Origin: Hydractinia symbiolongicarpus
Lineage: Eukaryota > Cnidaria > Hydrozoa > Anthoathecata > Hydractiniidae
Direction: 5' to 3'
Length of the DNA stretch: 64,000 bases
NCBI RefSeq assembly: GCF_029227915.1
Contig: NC_079877.1
Coordinates: forward strand, 3,596,001 to 3,660,000
The translations under genes and the position numbers were made by a program. Below the pieces are notes generated by a model, which saw only the letters and a program-made list of their open reading frames with translations, made no database searches and had not been told where the DNA came from. The first letter of the stretch is position 1. Every line of letters begins with the position of its first letter. Shown here piece after piece: positions 36,601 to 51,600 of this stretch.

Positions 36601-39600
36601 AACAACTGCTCCATCCCTTGAATAAAGCTTCAAACGTAGACCAAAATAATTAAAAGGATCATATGTTTTGATGGAGTTAAAGGATTTTTGATACATCATG
36701 AGCCTATTCATATATTAGTCTTTTCTTTATTGTCCTGATCAAAATAAAACATAGCATTGTGTTTTTGATAAATATTTAATGGGGTATTGAGGCTTAAAGA
36801 TTTTTAATGAAGTCATCTTTGATGGTTCCTAGGTACTCTGATGAAAGAAGACGTCAGTTATTTCCAACTGTTTCCAAGTTATTTGCCCTGAAAATTATAA
36901 CTATAACTAGTCGAAAAGGCCCGTGGAAAAATCCACTGAGGCAGGATAAAAATTTTGATGACGTCAGCAACCTATCCATTAAAAATTTAGAATTTTGTTT
37001 TCACGTTGCATCTATTGTGTAGAGATTAAAGAGCTGATCAAGAAAATGTATATGATCATGTACTTTTGATATGAGCGGTTAATGAGATATAAGGAAGGGT
37101 TTAAAATTTTTGCTTACGTCAGCAATGGCCCCATCAAGACCGAATTTTTTTTTTATAAATTTGTATACCTGTTGCCTTCATCGTATAGATCTTGAAATGC
37201 TGATCAAGAAAATGTATAGGAACATGAACTTTTGACAAACGGTTTCAGAGATATTGGGGTTTGTAGGTTTTTTGATGACGTCATCAACCCGTCCATTCCG
37301 AAACGGATTCGGGGACCCAGGTTTGGGAAAATTACCAAAATTGGTCCTAGTTGGTCCCTAGTTACCCACGCGGTGAAAAATCATTGACGTCACCACCTCG
37401 TTTTCAAGTTATTTGGCCTCAAAGTTTTAGGTGCACTGTAATGGCTTCATTAATTTAATATAGGATATTGACGTTAAAGTAGTGTTATTTTCGTCGCGTC
37501 GTAACGTCAGAAAATTTAACATATTAGACATGCATTTTTCGGCAACATCAAAGGAAAATGAAGACATCCACTTTGCCTGTCACAGACACACAGACAGACA
37601 CACCTAGCGTATTATTATAGAGACTAGTCGATAAGCCCGTGGAGTAATCCACTTAGGCAGAGGGACAATGGAAAATAGGTTTTTTTGATTTTTTGCTGAC
37701 GTCAGCAGTGCAGGTACAAAAAAAATTAGCGAAGTTTAGTTTATTCGTTGCCTGTAATGTGTAGAGGTTAATATGCTTATCAAAATAATGTATAGGATTA
37801 TATGTTTTCGACAAACGCCTAAGGAGATATAAGGTTTTAAAAATTTTGCTGACGTCAGCAATGAACCGTCAAAACCCAAAATTTTTTTTAAGAAATTCGT
37901 ATACCTGTTGCCTTCATCGAATAGATCTTGAAGCACTGATTAAGAAAATGTATAGGATCATGTACTTTTGGTAAACGGTTGCAGAGATATTAGGGTTTGA
38001 AGATTTTTGATGACGTAATTAACCCGTCCATTCCGAAACGGATTCGGGGACCCAGGTTTGGGAAAATTACCCAAATTGGTCCTAGGTGGTCCCTAGTTAC
38101 CCACGCGGTGAAAAATCATTGACGTCACCACCTCGTTTCCAAGTTATTTGCCCTCAAAGTTTTAGATGCACTGTAATGGCTTCATTATTTTAATATTGAC
38201 GTCGCGCTGTAACGTCAGAAAATTTGACGTAATAGACATGTATTTTTCGGTAACATCAAAGAAAAATGAACACATCCACTTTGCCTGTCACAGACACACG
38301 GAACTGGCGTATTATAGAGATGTGACTGGTTTGATAAATTTAATAAAAAGATTTATTACCCCACTGTTGAGTATTTTCGAATGTTTACGTTTATTCGAAC
38401 GTTCTCGGAAAATTTGATTGGTTTTTTTTTTCACGTGACCAGTCTATATGACGCCGTATTAACCGACATCAAAACAAAAACAAAACAAGAAAGTTAATGT
38501 AGCCCAACACAGTGGTCACAAAAATATTGATTCGTTAAGAAATTACAAATCAGCTAGTACCACTCACCGTTACAAAATGTCAAACATCTTGAGCTCAAAT
38601 AATAACCAACTTGACGTACATAACCAATCGACAGCTCTTAATACTTCCAGTTCCACGCAGTCTTCAACCTTCTCTTCATTTTTTTCCGGAGGAAATTTTA
38701 ACAATTGTACATTTAATTTTAATACGAACACTCCACCAGCGAAACGACAAAGAATTGAATTTTAAAACTGTTTTGAAAATATTCTATTTTTAAAAGTTGT
38801 ATTGTATTGTTTATTTTTGAACGAGTTGTGGATCGAATGTCTGTGTACGTTCGAAATATAAAGAAAGTTACATGGTTTCCACCTAAGCCTTGTTTTTGTT
38901 AAAGACCCCTGGACTCTAAAACCTTTTTTTCATTAATGGTTATGAAATAATCAGTGGGGTAATAAATGACTTATTAACCTTATTAGCCTGTCTATACGGG
39001 AAAATATAGACCTCTGTCACTCGAATGGACCTCACTGTGTTCGGTCCATGACGTCATGACCTCGGTCTATATTTTCCCGTATAGACCGGCTAAACGGTTA
39101 ATAAGCCATTTGACTTCAATCTAATGGAGTTAAGGCGTTTGTTAAAATAACTAATTTATCATTCAGGAATTAAGCCAGGTCTTCACGTCTACATTGTCCT
39201 ATACAAACACAAGAACATCAAATTGTTATTATCGTAATATATGTTTCGTTTAATTCTTGTTGTAATCTGTTTTCCTACATTGAAATAACATTAAACTTAA
39301 ATTCTCTTTTTAACGCTCCAAAAAACAACAAAATGAGAGGGTAAGCACAGTTCTAAATTGCACTGTTAATTATTATTACATTTTTTGTAGGCAATTTTTT
39401 GATGTTCAAATCATTCCAAACATTGTTGGACGTAGCAGGCATGGAACTTCTCTATCAGTAGATCTTGATCAAAAAGGTAAAATGGGATAAAGATGTTGTG
39501 TTGAATGTCTGAAATTGAAAAAAACTAGTACTGCATTATTAAAATGTACCATTCCTTTTTTTAATTAAACAGGTTCTACAAAATCCATGATTTGTCTTAC

Positions 39601-42600
39601 ACATTCAAATTATATTTTATATGGCTGATTTAAGTCTTTTTGGCACATTTTAATTTTAAATTGTTTTTGTTACATTTGCTACAGAAATTCTATGTTTTAT
39701 GACTTTTTAATATTTTAGTTAAAAACAGTCAACAGATAAAATAATGACAAAAAAATCCATCTGTTTGAGCTGTTGTTGGCTTTTTGTTTTATTCCACCAG
39801 AGAATTTCAGGATAATCAGAAGTGCGATATAAGTGAAACAAAATCTAATTTTAGATTTATTAAGTTGAAATTTGTAAGTTGAAATTTGTTTTGATTAAAA
39901 AATCTGATACAGCTGATTATTTTATAGATAAACTGCTTGGTGAAAGTCCAGATTCTAACAAAGCTAATTTTCAAAGATTGAAAACTGTTGTTGATGAACA
40001 GGTTAGAGAAATCTCTAAATCTACTTTATATGAAGATAAATTAGCACATCGTACTATCGTATTGACAAATTTAATTTAAACTGGAGAAGATTAGATAAAC
40101 TAATGTTAAGTGTCAATTTTCTACCTTAGGAATATCCCTTCTTCACATTCACAACCCCTCCGCCTGACTTTGTACTTCATCTTGGTGGTATCGTTTCATC
40201 AAGATCAGTAAAATTACTTGATAAGATTAATAACCCAGGTAGGTTTGACACACTAAATCTTAAACTAGAAAAATGAAATTATAATTTAGTTACCAACATT
40301 TTTATATTGCCACTATTTTTGGTTTAGCTATTATTTTTTACAGACAAACCCGTGAATAAATCCGTGGGTTTGTCTGTACTTTAATAACCACATTTTGCAT
40401 GCGGTAGTATTTTGTGCAGAGACAAACAGGCAACGGCTATTATTAAATAGATACTTTTAGATGGATTTTTCACAAGAGGAACTTTAGCGCACGTATTTTT
40501 GGAGAGAATTAACTTTCGTAGGTGTTAATTAGTTGTTTGAGGTGGTCTGAATATAATATTGTGTTAAGTTGTCATAAAATGCCAGCAATCAATTTAAAGA
40601 TTTTGCTAACGATCAACAAAACCTTAACCAGTAAGACTGAAAACAAAAGAAAGATTTTTTGCAACAGTTACAGATATAGAAGAAATTTTTATATACAGAT
40701 ATAGAAAGCTTTCGTAAATAGCTTATTTTAACATATTTTGAGGGAGTAAACTTCAGTGGATAAGCCGCTTAAAAAAAATTTCTTCTACCTTCTAATTAGG
40801 AGGACACTTGAATAGTCGAGAATTTTATATATTACAACTTTGTTTAGTTTTGTTAATAATAAAAACAAATTAAATTCAACTAACATTTTCTATTGCTACC
40901 TCTTTTTTAAGTGTTTTGTTTTGTTTTAGATGAGCCAGAAACAAGAGACAGTTGGTGGAAAGAAATTCGAAATGAAATAAAATCTCATGCAAAGGCCATG
41001 GGTTGCCATGCAGTTTTAGGATACAAAGAATATACTACTATATGGTGAGAAAAGCACATATCTATTTTAAATTAGAAATTTGATTGGCAAATATTAATAC
41101 AGATGTGGGAAGCTTAATAAGCAAATTTATCCCAACCTTTAACCATACTAAACATATTTTTATTGGTTAATCAAACAACATGAAGGCACAAGAGCACAAG
41201 GATTTGTAGGTAATTCTAAGAACTCCCAATTCTTAGTGATCTAATGGTAGGGGGACTTAGGGTTTAGGGGGGGGGGGGGGGGTAGTTTAGAAACACCCCC
41301 ATAATGTAAAGAAGTTGAAACGACCTTCTCACTTCGTTTAGAACCCATCCTAATTCTGTAAAATTTGTCAAATAACGGGAAATAAAATGTGCATTTTTCT
41401 GTTAAAGTTTTCAAAACATCATAATCAATACAAGCATAAATGTTACACAAGAAATAGTCAAACATTTTGACAAAGACGTCAGAATAAATTAAATGCATGG
41501 TGTTTGAAGGAGGTCTTTAATTGCTGACTACCCTATTTTAAACCTTAGTTTTAAAAGCCACCTGGTTTATCAACACCCGTCTATAATTATCTTTATAACC
41601 TTTCTCTACAACACAAGAGTAATTTTCACAACAAGAAATTCTAATTTACTACAATTAAAAAGTGACAACCATCTCTTAACTGTCTTAAATTAGATTTTTC
41701 TTCTGACTTGGATCGAAGTTACTAAATATTTTCTTGTTTTCCAATAATACTTCTAAATCGTATCCCATTTTTACATGTGCGAGTTGTTCTTCTTCACAAC
41801 AACATATAAAATAAATGCTAGCATGTTTTTTTGCATAAAATGCTATACACAGTATGTGTTTTATCATACTAGTGATTGTACAATACAAGAGCAAAGAAAT
41901 ATCACAAAAAATAATTTCCTTCATATATTTGATTAATTTTGTCGTATACAACATGATCTTACAATATGTCTTTGCACAAGGTTGAATATACATTGCGTAA
42001 GACGTTATACGTACGTCTAGCAAACATACTAGTACGAAAAATAGTGTATTGTGTACATTTGCTTTATATGAATTTTACATGCAAGATATTATTTTCATAG
42101 TGACGATTTGATAGTTTTATCTGCATGTGGTACGGCGGCAGTGTTACAGATGGAATCCAACATGGAAGACCAAGTTTACCCTGAAAGTAAGAATAATCTT
42201 TTTTTGCCTCATTGTTGTTAACATGGGGCCTTAATTTTTTTTAGTTTATATTGCCATGTTTCTTATCTTTTCTTCAGTTCATGAGAGTTGTGTAAACAAA
42301 GATATTGAAGATGTTAATCCAGATGAAATGAAGATCAAGGATACTATAAGTCCAGTTAAAAAGTATATCAGTTTGAATTTCAACTGCTTTCTTGTTTTTG
42401 TGTGTCTAAATGCATTTAATTGCGCTGTAATGCAATATATCAAAATAAACTTTCATGCTTGCGATCTACGTGTAATCATACTCTCGAATAAATAATAAGA
42501 ACAAAAATTGGCTTAATGTTTATTTTAGACTGTAGAAGTTTGGCTAAGGATAAGTTATTGTTTTTACCATTAAAGTAGTTTGCTTTATAATATAGACACA

Positions 42601-45600
42601 TATTACATCAAGCTGAATACAATACCTCTTCGTTAAATTCAACTCCAGCAGTGCAGCCCAACACCCTACCAAGCTGTCATTTATGTCATGTTCCATATCA
42701 AGATGTGGATCTTCCACTTCCAGTCACCCTTAGTAGATGCATGTTCTGTCGACAAGACAAAGTTCCAGATATATTGTTTACAACTATAGACATTCCTGAT
42801 GAACTTCCTGTAACCGGATCTGGTTGCATGGTGCAAGCTAGGTGAGTCTATGTGGATTTCACTTGATTTTAATGAATAGCTGTGCATGGGCATTATTATA
42901 ATGGTAGCCAGGACAGCTTCTAAGATCTTGAATATGGGAATGCAATTTTGAGCAGTAATTATGTTACGTATTGATGACAGTGTTGACGAACTAAGAATCT
43001 ATAGCCGGCAAAATAATATTGTTTATTTTCTCTCAGAGTAATTAGAAGTAAGAAGAAAGAGAAGGATGAGATAAATGCAGAAAATGTCAGCCAGGTAAAT
43101 ATGACTTATGTTTAACTTGTTTTTAGTAACCACATTTTTACAACACGAGAGTAATGGTGTATGTAGTTGTTAGTTCTTTGGCCATTAACTTACCGGAAAC
43201 TGGCGTGGTAGTTTGGAATTTAACTCAATGCTATGGAATTCACAGGAACATTCTGTCACTTTAGCCGTAATATTATTACTTTACCAAACTAATCTCATTG
43301 TCATTTTTAGATTCTGCCATTTTTGGAATTTGACTTACATCAACAGCTCATCAATAAGCTAAAGGTAATCTACGCAATTAATAAAAGTTGACTCACGGCT
43401 ACATCGAGACAAGATACAAGTGGAGTTTGTGATGGCATTTACATTAAGGCAGCCTAAACATGATTACTGCCTGTTTCGAACTGCCGCATAATAATTTTTT
43501 TTTACTTCAAAACATAAGAAAAATTGTTAAATTAAATAATCAATTTTCTTCATTTAGATAAAAGGAATGAATGCTATATTTGGTATGCAAACAATTTTGA
43601 GTATAGGCGATCAAGCCATCATAGGTGTAATGGTATGTGGAAGTGTTTTTGAGTTGAGTATACCCAGGGTATACATACCCTTAATCCATACGAAATATCT
43701 CTAGAACATAAGTTTAAGCCACCAATATTTGAGTAGATGGCAAACAGATCTGTTGCCACATTAAACAATGCTAACATAAAAATTTTAGGGCCACATTGTG
43801 TTCTTAATATTTCTTATAAACCTCGCAAATCTTTTTTTACCAGCTCTTGTCTTGTCTTAATACGTCTTTGCAGATATGTGTGTCTGAATTAATGCTTTAC
43901 ACCATGAGAAATATAAGATGATTTGTTGTAACACAGCCGCTCTACAGCTTTGCGAGTCAGTGTAAAATAAGGATTCGGAGAAATCCACATCTTGTTTCTG
44001 CAGTGCACACTATTAAGAACTTTAAAACATTTTTAAAAAAACTCCTCTTTAATCATGAGCAAAATATTTATGGAAATCATTTTTAAATGACCGATCAACA
44101 TTACTTGGCCAGCAGTCTGCAGTCAATAGGCGAAAGAAGTTTTTCTTTGCCGGAGGCGTAGACCACGAAGATGCTTATGGCTGCACTTTCAACAATGTCC
44201 ACATTATGAAACAATCGGTGCTGTCTTTCCGCCATCAGCAAAAATTAGTATTGTTTAAGATTTTTGATTTTGCCAAGTAAACGATCTTTGAATTCAAGCT
44301 TTTCCGTTCCACTATTTTATGTTCCTCACTTAGAATTTGCTAGGATTAAGAAAGTATGAAAAGGTGTTTGTGATCAAATCTTTACATATGTTTTGGTTTT
44401 TATTGATTTTTTGCTTCGCATCTAACCCGCTTGCTTGCTTTTTCTGATATATCTTAATTTGTATTTTAATTTTTATTTTAATATAATGCTTTTTATTATG
44501 TTATACGTATATCTATAACCTACCTAATATGTATCTGTTGGTTATAAGATGTTTTCTTCTCTTTCTAGACTGGAACTGCTGTCTACCTGACAGCGCTGCC
44601 ACAACCACCCATGCTTTTTATATCCGGAAGAAAGGTTTGTAACTGGTGGCTTTTAAGGGTTTTTTTTATAAAATTTGTAGACTGAAGTGACTTTAAACAC
44701 ACACACACTGTTGGTATGCATAATTGTAAAAAAAATTAAAAGCATCGTTTTTTAACCAAACATCCTTTTAGTATCGTTATTCTCTTGCTGTAGGTGGCAT
44801 CAAAATTTTTGAATATAATTCAAATATTTAAAAACGCGGAACAAAGTTTTAGTTTGCTGCTTTTATTAAAAAGAAAGTATACATTCTAATGTCGATTTAT
44901 GTATGCGTTATTTTGTTCACTGCACAAATTATTTTTGGGGGTATTTAGGACACTGATAGTGGGGAACGCGACAATCTTGCCATCGCAGACATTCAAAAGA
45001 AGCTTATTGAAACAACAAAGAAGAATCAACAATTTTATAACATTAAAGATAACTACGTAAGCGGAACATTTTCTAGAAAAAAATATATTTTTAGGTGTGG
45101 TTTCTGACAGTTTAATTGAATTTTCTGAACCTGTAGATAAACCAGGCTTATTCATATTAATCTGTCTCACATCCGTTACATTGAATGACTTTCAGTACGC
45201 TCTCCTCTTTCTTCATGTGCTATAGATGGCAATTTAAACTTATATTGGTATATTATTTTTCTTACTAATTGTAACACAGGATATTCTGCTTGATTCGCGG
45301 GTGAGAAAATGCTCTGACGAGTGTGAAAGTGGACATCATGATGTGAAGAATGGAAAACTTGATTTGTGCGTTGATGGGAAAGATACGTACATATTAGAAG
45401 TAAGTACGCTTTTAAACTCGTGTAATATTATTAGTAGTGAAAATATGAAGATGATTCCAGCTGTGTGATGCAAAAAGTGGAAGTTGTTAAAAATGTTTTC
45501 TATGCTGCAATCTGTTACCTTGTGGGTCGATGTTAACATTTTAAAAATCATTACATCGCTTTTACAAAAATATATTTTTATAAGATTTATCTTTAATGAT

Positions 45601-48600
45601 AACACGAATGAAGAATATTTCTCTTTTATTACTTGGGTCAAATTTTTGGTTTCTGTTTGCTAAAGCACTTTTTGTTACATGCCGTACAAACAATATATCT
45701 TAAAGATGATATGCGGTAATATATATAGCGATGAAGATCTTAGCATGCTGACGTCAGCAGTGAGGATTACCCAATTATACTATGCACATAGCCTGGTGAA
45801 TGTTTATAAATGGCGGCAAATCACTCGGAGCTTTATTAAGTCAGCCCTGAAAAACAGAAATGTGTCGCATTAGAAATTTAGTATGACTGACTTGGTAAAG
45901 GATACATTACATCTTTCACAGCGTTTTTCATTTTTGGGAAACATGAATTTCTGTGCACCAAGAAAAAAAAGATCGTTATGAGCTAGCCGTTAGCCTGTAA
46001 AAAAACCCACAGTGATTACCCTTTGTACATATTTTCTGCATCGGTATATTATGCATCATTGTTTGCCTGTTAGTATAAAGTGATAAAATTAATCTGCAGA
46101 AAATGACGAAATAAAGCTAGTCGTTACCTGGTCGTGTCCTGTGTTTCCTTGTCGCTTTCTTGTCGTGTCCTGGTCTCCTCTTATCGTTTCTGGTTGCTTC
46201 TCGTCGTGTCCTGGTCGCCTCTTGTCGTGTCCTGGTCGCTTCAAGTCGTTTCTGGTCATTTCTTGTCGTGTCCTGGTTGCTTCTTGTCGTGTCTTGGTTG
46301 CCTCTTGTCGTTTTTGGTCATTTTCTGGGTGTTTCTGGTCGGTTTTTGTTAGTCCATGTTATATAAAACGCGTGCAAACCCTGGTGATTTCGACGAAAAA
46401 GAACAGGTGGAAATCACTAAAAAGCTTTGATGTGATTGTTTTATGCACATAGTTGTTTTCTCAGTAAATAATATGTTGATACATCGCCATATTTATCACG
46501 TGTAAGACATTTTAAGAAACATAAAACAAAGTTAGAAAGTGTATATACGTTTTTAGCTTTCAATTTATTTTATAATCGCGTTAGCCAAATATATTTGCTA
46601 TTTTTTTATACATCATAGTTTTTGCTTGTTAGCTATTGTTTTATGCTCAATTTGATGTTCAATTTTGTCTCTTTACAGATAGACGATCAAAGTGATACGA
46701 ACATCTTGCCTCTACTATCAGATACAAACCATGAAGGTAGGCGTAGAAAGGAAAGAAACTTTTACCAGGCTAAAAACGTAAAAAATGTACAAGCTAAACT
46801 TTTGCAAAATGGATGAATTTCGCGAAATGCAATAAACCTTTCCTGAATTAGTTTTCTTTGATATACCACTACTATTTCTCAACTTTGTCAAACAAGATGG
46901 ATGTGATTTTTGAAATCCTCACCGGAAACTTTATGAAATGTGAAATCTTAATTTTGTACTAAGTCTAAAATGAAGACGATCTGGACCGTAACATTAATAC
47001 CACCAAAACAGCATTTTCACATGTCGAATTAAGTTGAAAATTTATACATACACCAATTTAATGATGTTGAATATGATCTTAAAGTCAAAACATCAAAATT
47101 ATAAAATTATGAAAAACATACAATTCGGAAAACATGTATTATTGGGGTTTATCACAGTATTTTCTCCGTTAAAACATTGTTCTGTCTGTTATTCAAAATA
47201 GCATATCATTATCAAGTTAACACTCTCATAAATTGATGGAGATGTTTGTTTTGTCAAGAAAGTGCAAAAATGTCAACAAATTGTGCTCAGTCAAGAAAAT
47301 GATCAAAATTTAATTTGATCAGGAAAACGTCTATAACTTCTGTTACTTTTACGTTGAAAGAAACTCCACCATTTTGGCGTTTTTATGTTTTTTATGGATT
47401 GTCATAAGTTACTTTTTGGAGTGTATTGATGCAACTTTTTTATAAGACGTGTGTATCAGACTCTGCTATTTTCGAAAAGTGACGTGATATAGGACAGACA
47501 AGGAGAAAAAATTTTCCTATGTATAATTACTGTTAGCATAGAGTTTATTTTAAGCTGTTTCCTTTGTTGTTGTGCTTTTTACTGGAAAGTCTAAATGAGC
47601 TGTTATTATTATCTGCAGGGTTCGCAATCTTCAACACGCAAGCCACACCTGGTTTTCCTTTGCTGAAACAAGAATACCAGGTTTGCTTATATTCTGTACA
47701 ATCAACATTCAGTAGTACATCCTCGATTATTCAATCATGGTAGTTGTTCAAAACCAGAAATAGGCAAAGAACAGCAGTTGAGTCAGAAAATTAAGATATA
47801 AATTATGTTATTGTGCTTGGCGTTGAGTAGTTCAAGTTTGAATAATGCAGAATGTATGATGACAGTAGCTTTCTTCTCTTTCCAATGTTATTTCCAATTT
47901 ACCCCATTTCGGCTAGAGGGTTTGATTTGGTGCTTCTAAAGGCTTGTGTATGTAGGTGACGGGGGCAAAGCTAATTTAACCTCTCATAAAGCTTGACACA
48001 AGAAAAATTGCTGATATTCGCATTTTTTGTCAATGACGTCATCAAATCAATAAAAAATTGCGTAAAAAGAAATATATTGTCTAGGAAAAGTAGCACAATC
48101 TAAAGGTGTAACTGAACACATTAAATGTTATGAAAAATGTTAAACAGTAGGAGGGGTGAGAGGGCTAAACAACCCTCTCTGTTCACGGAAAATCAAATAA
48201 AGGTTACTGGTAGAATGAATCTGGTAGAAAGGTTCTTGTTGTTCGCTTAAGTGAATAAAAGTGATTATTATTTCTAAAGGAAACTTTTTTTTTTCTGTAG
48301 TATTTTTCAATTTTCAACCGAGTTCAAATTCCAATGCAAGGGGAAGAAAATATCAAGATTAGTCAGTGGTTGTCAAATATATGTGAAAACCTTGTCATGG
48401 TAAGTTATTTGTTTGTTTGTTTGTTGCTGTTTTCTATTTGTTTGTTTGTTTGTTTGTTTGGCTGTTTGTTTACCAGCTTGTTTGTTTGTTTGTTTGTTTG
48501 TTTGTTTGTTTGTTTGTTTGTTTGTTTGTTTGTTTGTTTGTTTGTTTGTTTGTTTGTTTGTTTGTTTGTGCCTTATTTAACAGGATTGGATTACATAAAT

Positions 48601-51600
48601 TCTCAAAAATATTAATACAGGCACTTTAATAAAATGAGCTGATTGGAAAAAACTTATCTTCGTTACTCTAATGCTCTGTAGGAACGGATTCTCGTATGAG
48701 TCTTTATTATGATCTTTCTGATAGACCTGTTTTTCCTGCCGGTATTAGATCTTAGGTAGTGTTGCTAGTTCTGCATTACTTGCAATTCGTAATAGACTTT
48801 CTCTTTGAGATTAAGGTACAATAACACTACGGTTTGTGATAGCTTTAATTGTGATGTTTCTGTGTAGGGTATTCGTCTAAAGACACGAGGTATGATGCCA
48901 TGTTGTTTGACAAGGACATCGTTTGATGTTGAAATTGATGACGATGATTATTTGCAGGTATAAAGAGTCACGTGTATTAATTCTGTAGTGTTGTTGTACA
49001 CATGCTCTGCGCATGCATATGTACCTGCTTAAAGACACGTTAATAAACTAACTAAAACAACTCATGTGCAACTCGTGTAACATTGTATAACTATCTACCT
49101 CCGTGCTATAATTAAATGACCTAACATTTTAATGCTGTAAAATAAGCTTTTTATAGGATCAAAAAATCCTTTAAAAAACAAATAATAAAAATTAGAAAAC
49201 TGTCATTTATGTACTGATTTAAATTAAAGAATTGTTTCATTTATATAGTGGAAATTATCAAGCTTTATTTTTTAAACCTCTATATTTCTTATTGTGATTT
49301 AGATAACTATAAACGCATGCGCAGTAAAGACAGAGGACAGTTTTAATAAGCCATTACAAAAGAAAAGGAGTGTTCGATCTTTAACTTCTTCGCATTCTTC
49401 ACATGGTAAGAACGTGTGTACTTTAGTCGTCCTCTTACCGCCCATGGGAAGAGCTGGTGATTTTGCTAATATCGGGCGTTTAAAGAGGTGAATTTTTGTT
49501 TAGGTATAAGCTTCATCTACCAAATTGTCTCTGACTGTATAAAGAACAGCTAATTGTCTGTTGATTTTGGATTTTAAACATAACCAATTAATTTTATGTT
49601 GGAAGATTACTTTCCCTAAATCCTCCTTACCTTAATTCGTAAAAAAAATTAGATTCAAGTTTAGAGTATTTACTGATTTTAAAACTCTGTTACATGTCAG
49701 TGCACTGCCATATCTTCGGTGTACTTTTTTTCACCTGCTGCCGGACCATTATAGTCTTAAAACTTGGTGGCCTTGAATATCTGGAATGTGCACCATTAAA
49801 GTCTTCTAGTTATAACGCAAAGATTTTCTTTGTATATGTATTCTCAAGACGCTTGAGATATGGCAAAACATCGAACACAGACCTTGAAATAGTCAAAGAG
49901 GTATAACTATCTTAGGGGAATAATGAAGATTTGATGGATTTGGTGAATTTGACAAAAATCTAATACATTCACGCTTATATGTAACCACAATCGTGTACAA
50001 GTTCTTTGAAAATGGCCATTTCTGAAAATGGCAAAACAGCATCAACTGTTAAATATTTCGCCTACATTGTGAAACAATTAACGCGTTGTTTCGCGAACTA
50101 CCAGGAAATCAAGAAAATAGGCTTTTCCGACGTCAGCAACAGTTATCCGGGTTTTAAGGTGTCAGATTGAACCAAATAAGATAAGTTCCTTAGTCCTACC
50201 TCTGTTGTGAACATTGACAAGTTTGAAGCGCGTAGGTCTAATATTCCAAAAATATTTTAATTGTGGTTCATTAAGCATTTTCTGTTTTAGATAATTCATT
50301 TTGCCGCAATTCCAATGCAACACAGAGTAAGTTAATTATAGATTTGTTACAGTGAAGACTCTTTAAATAAATCGCTTCAGAATAATTTTGTAAAAAATAT
50401 TTTGCGTCAAGAAAGAATATTTAAATACTATTTTTCATCATTTCAGTTTCGAAAACATCTGATGAAGTGAACATGTTTATAGAAAGCCCGCAAGGTAGTT
50501 TTTGTTTTTTGTTTTTAGCTTTTGTTGTTGTTATTGTTGTTGGTAGTTGTGTTGTTTTTTTCCTTTTGTTCTTTATATAGTTTGCTGGTTTTCTAGACTG
50601 TGTAAATTTTACAGCACATTGCAACACGCACATACGCAATAACAACTGTTTTCTTTAGCGTTCGTTCAAAAGAAAGGGCGACCTGAACCGGTAGGTTACA
50701 TTGTATATACCACTATTTTTGTTAATATTATGACTCTTTTTTAACGTGGAATCGAAGAAGCGCTGCTTTGTGCCTCGCAGTGCATGACAGTGGAAGAAAT
50801 TTGCATTAAATTTGATCCTGTTACATGATTCTACCAACAGCATGTATTTAGTTATTTCCATATGTTGGTTTATTGATTTACTGATTTGTTCGTTTAGTTT
50901 TTACTACCACTATCGGCTTCATGGCCAAGGGGCCAATTCAACACAATGCTAAACAATGCTCTACAAGCTAAAGTATGTTAAAGCTGAGTCTACACTAGGC
51001 ATCTTTTCTGTCTGGATTGCAAAGTAGAGTTGGACATTTTAGAGAAAAGCGGAATGGTGCTTGGTGTAAACTCAGAATTATAAATAAATTAAAAACCATT
51101 TAACTTACCGTAAGGGAGGAAATTTCCGCGGGAATTTAATTTCGCAGTTTTTATTAAATCAAAATCAAAATAGAACGAAACGTAATATTTAGCTCTCCAA
51201 TTAATTCAAACAGTTTACTTTAAACAATCAAGCTCATGAGAAATTTTTAAAATTTGTCATTCGCAACGTCGACCTTACAATGGGTGAATAATCATTACCG
51301 TCAAAATTTCTTCTCTTAAGGTATCAGTTTAAATTTAACTAGTTGAAATTTTTCTGTGCACTTGTTTTGCATGTTTAATTCTCGTAACTGTGTGAATAAT
51401 TAAGCATGTGATCTTACTAACTGCTTCATATTTGTCTGTTCGTTCCCCGTGGCCCTTGCTGTGTTTTTTTTTTATAAAAAACGTGAAAGGAGGGGCGAAC
51501 GACAAACTGTTTTGAGGCATCTATAGGGAACAAAAACTAATAGATTACTAAATCCTTAAATCTATAAAAAATAATTACTTTAACAACACAAATGTAACTG

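Noticed and set aside
46134-46452. Ser/Cys/Val-rich open frames in all three plus frames
   Set aside because: ~19-bp minisatellite in a C2CD5 intron.
48334-48629. Cys-Leu-Phe-Val repeat protein
   Set aside because: (TTTG)n microsatellite downstream of a real C2CD5 exon (48301-48399).
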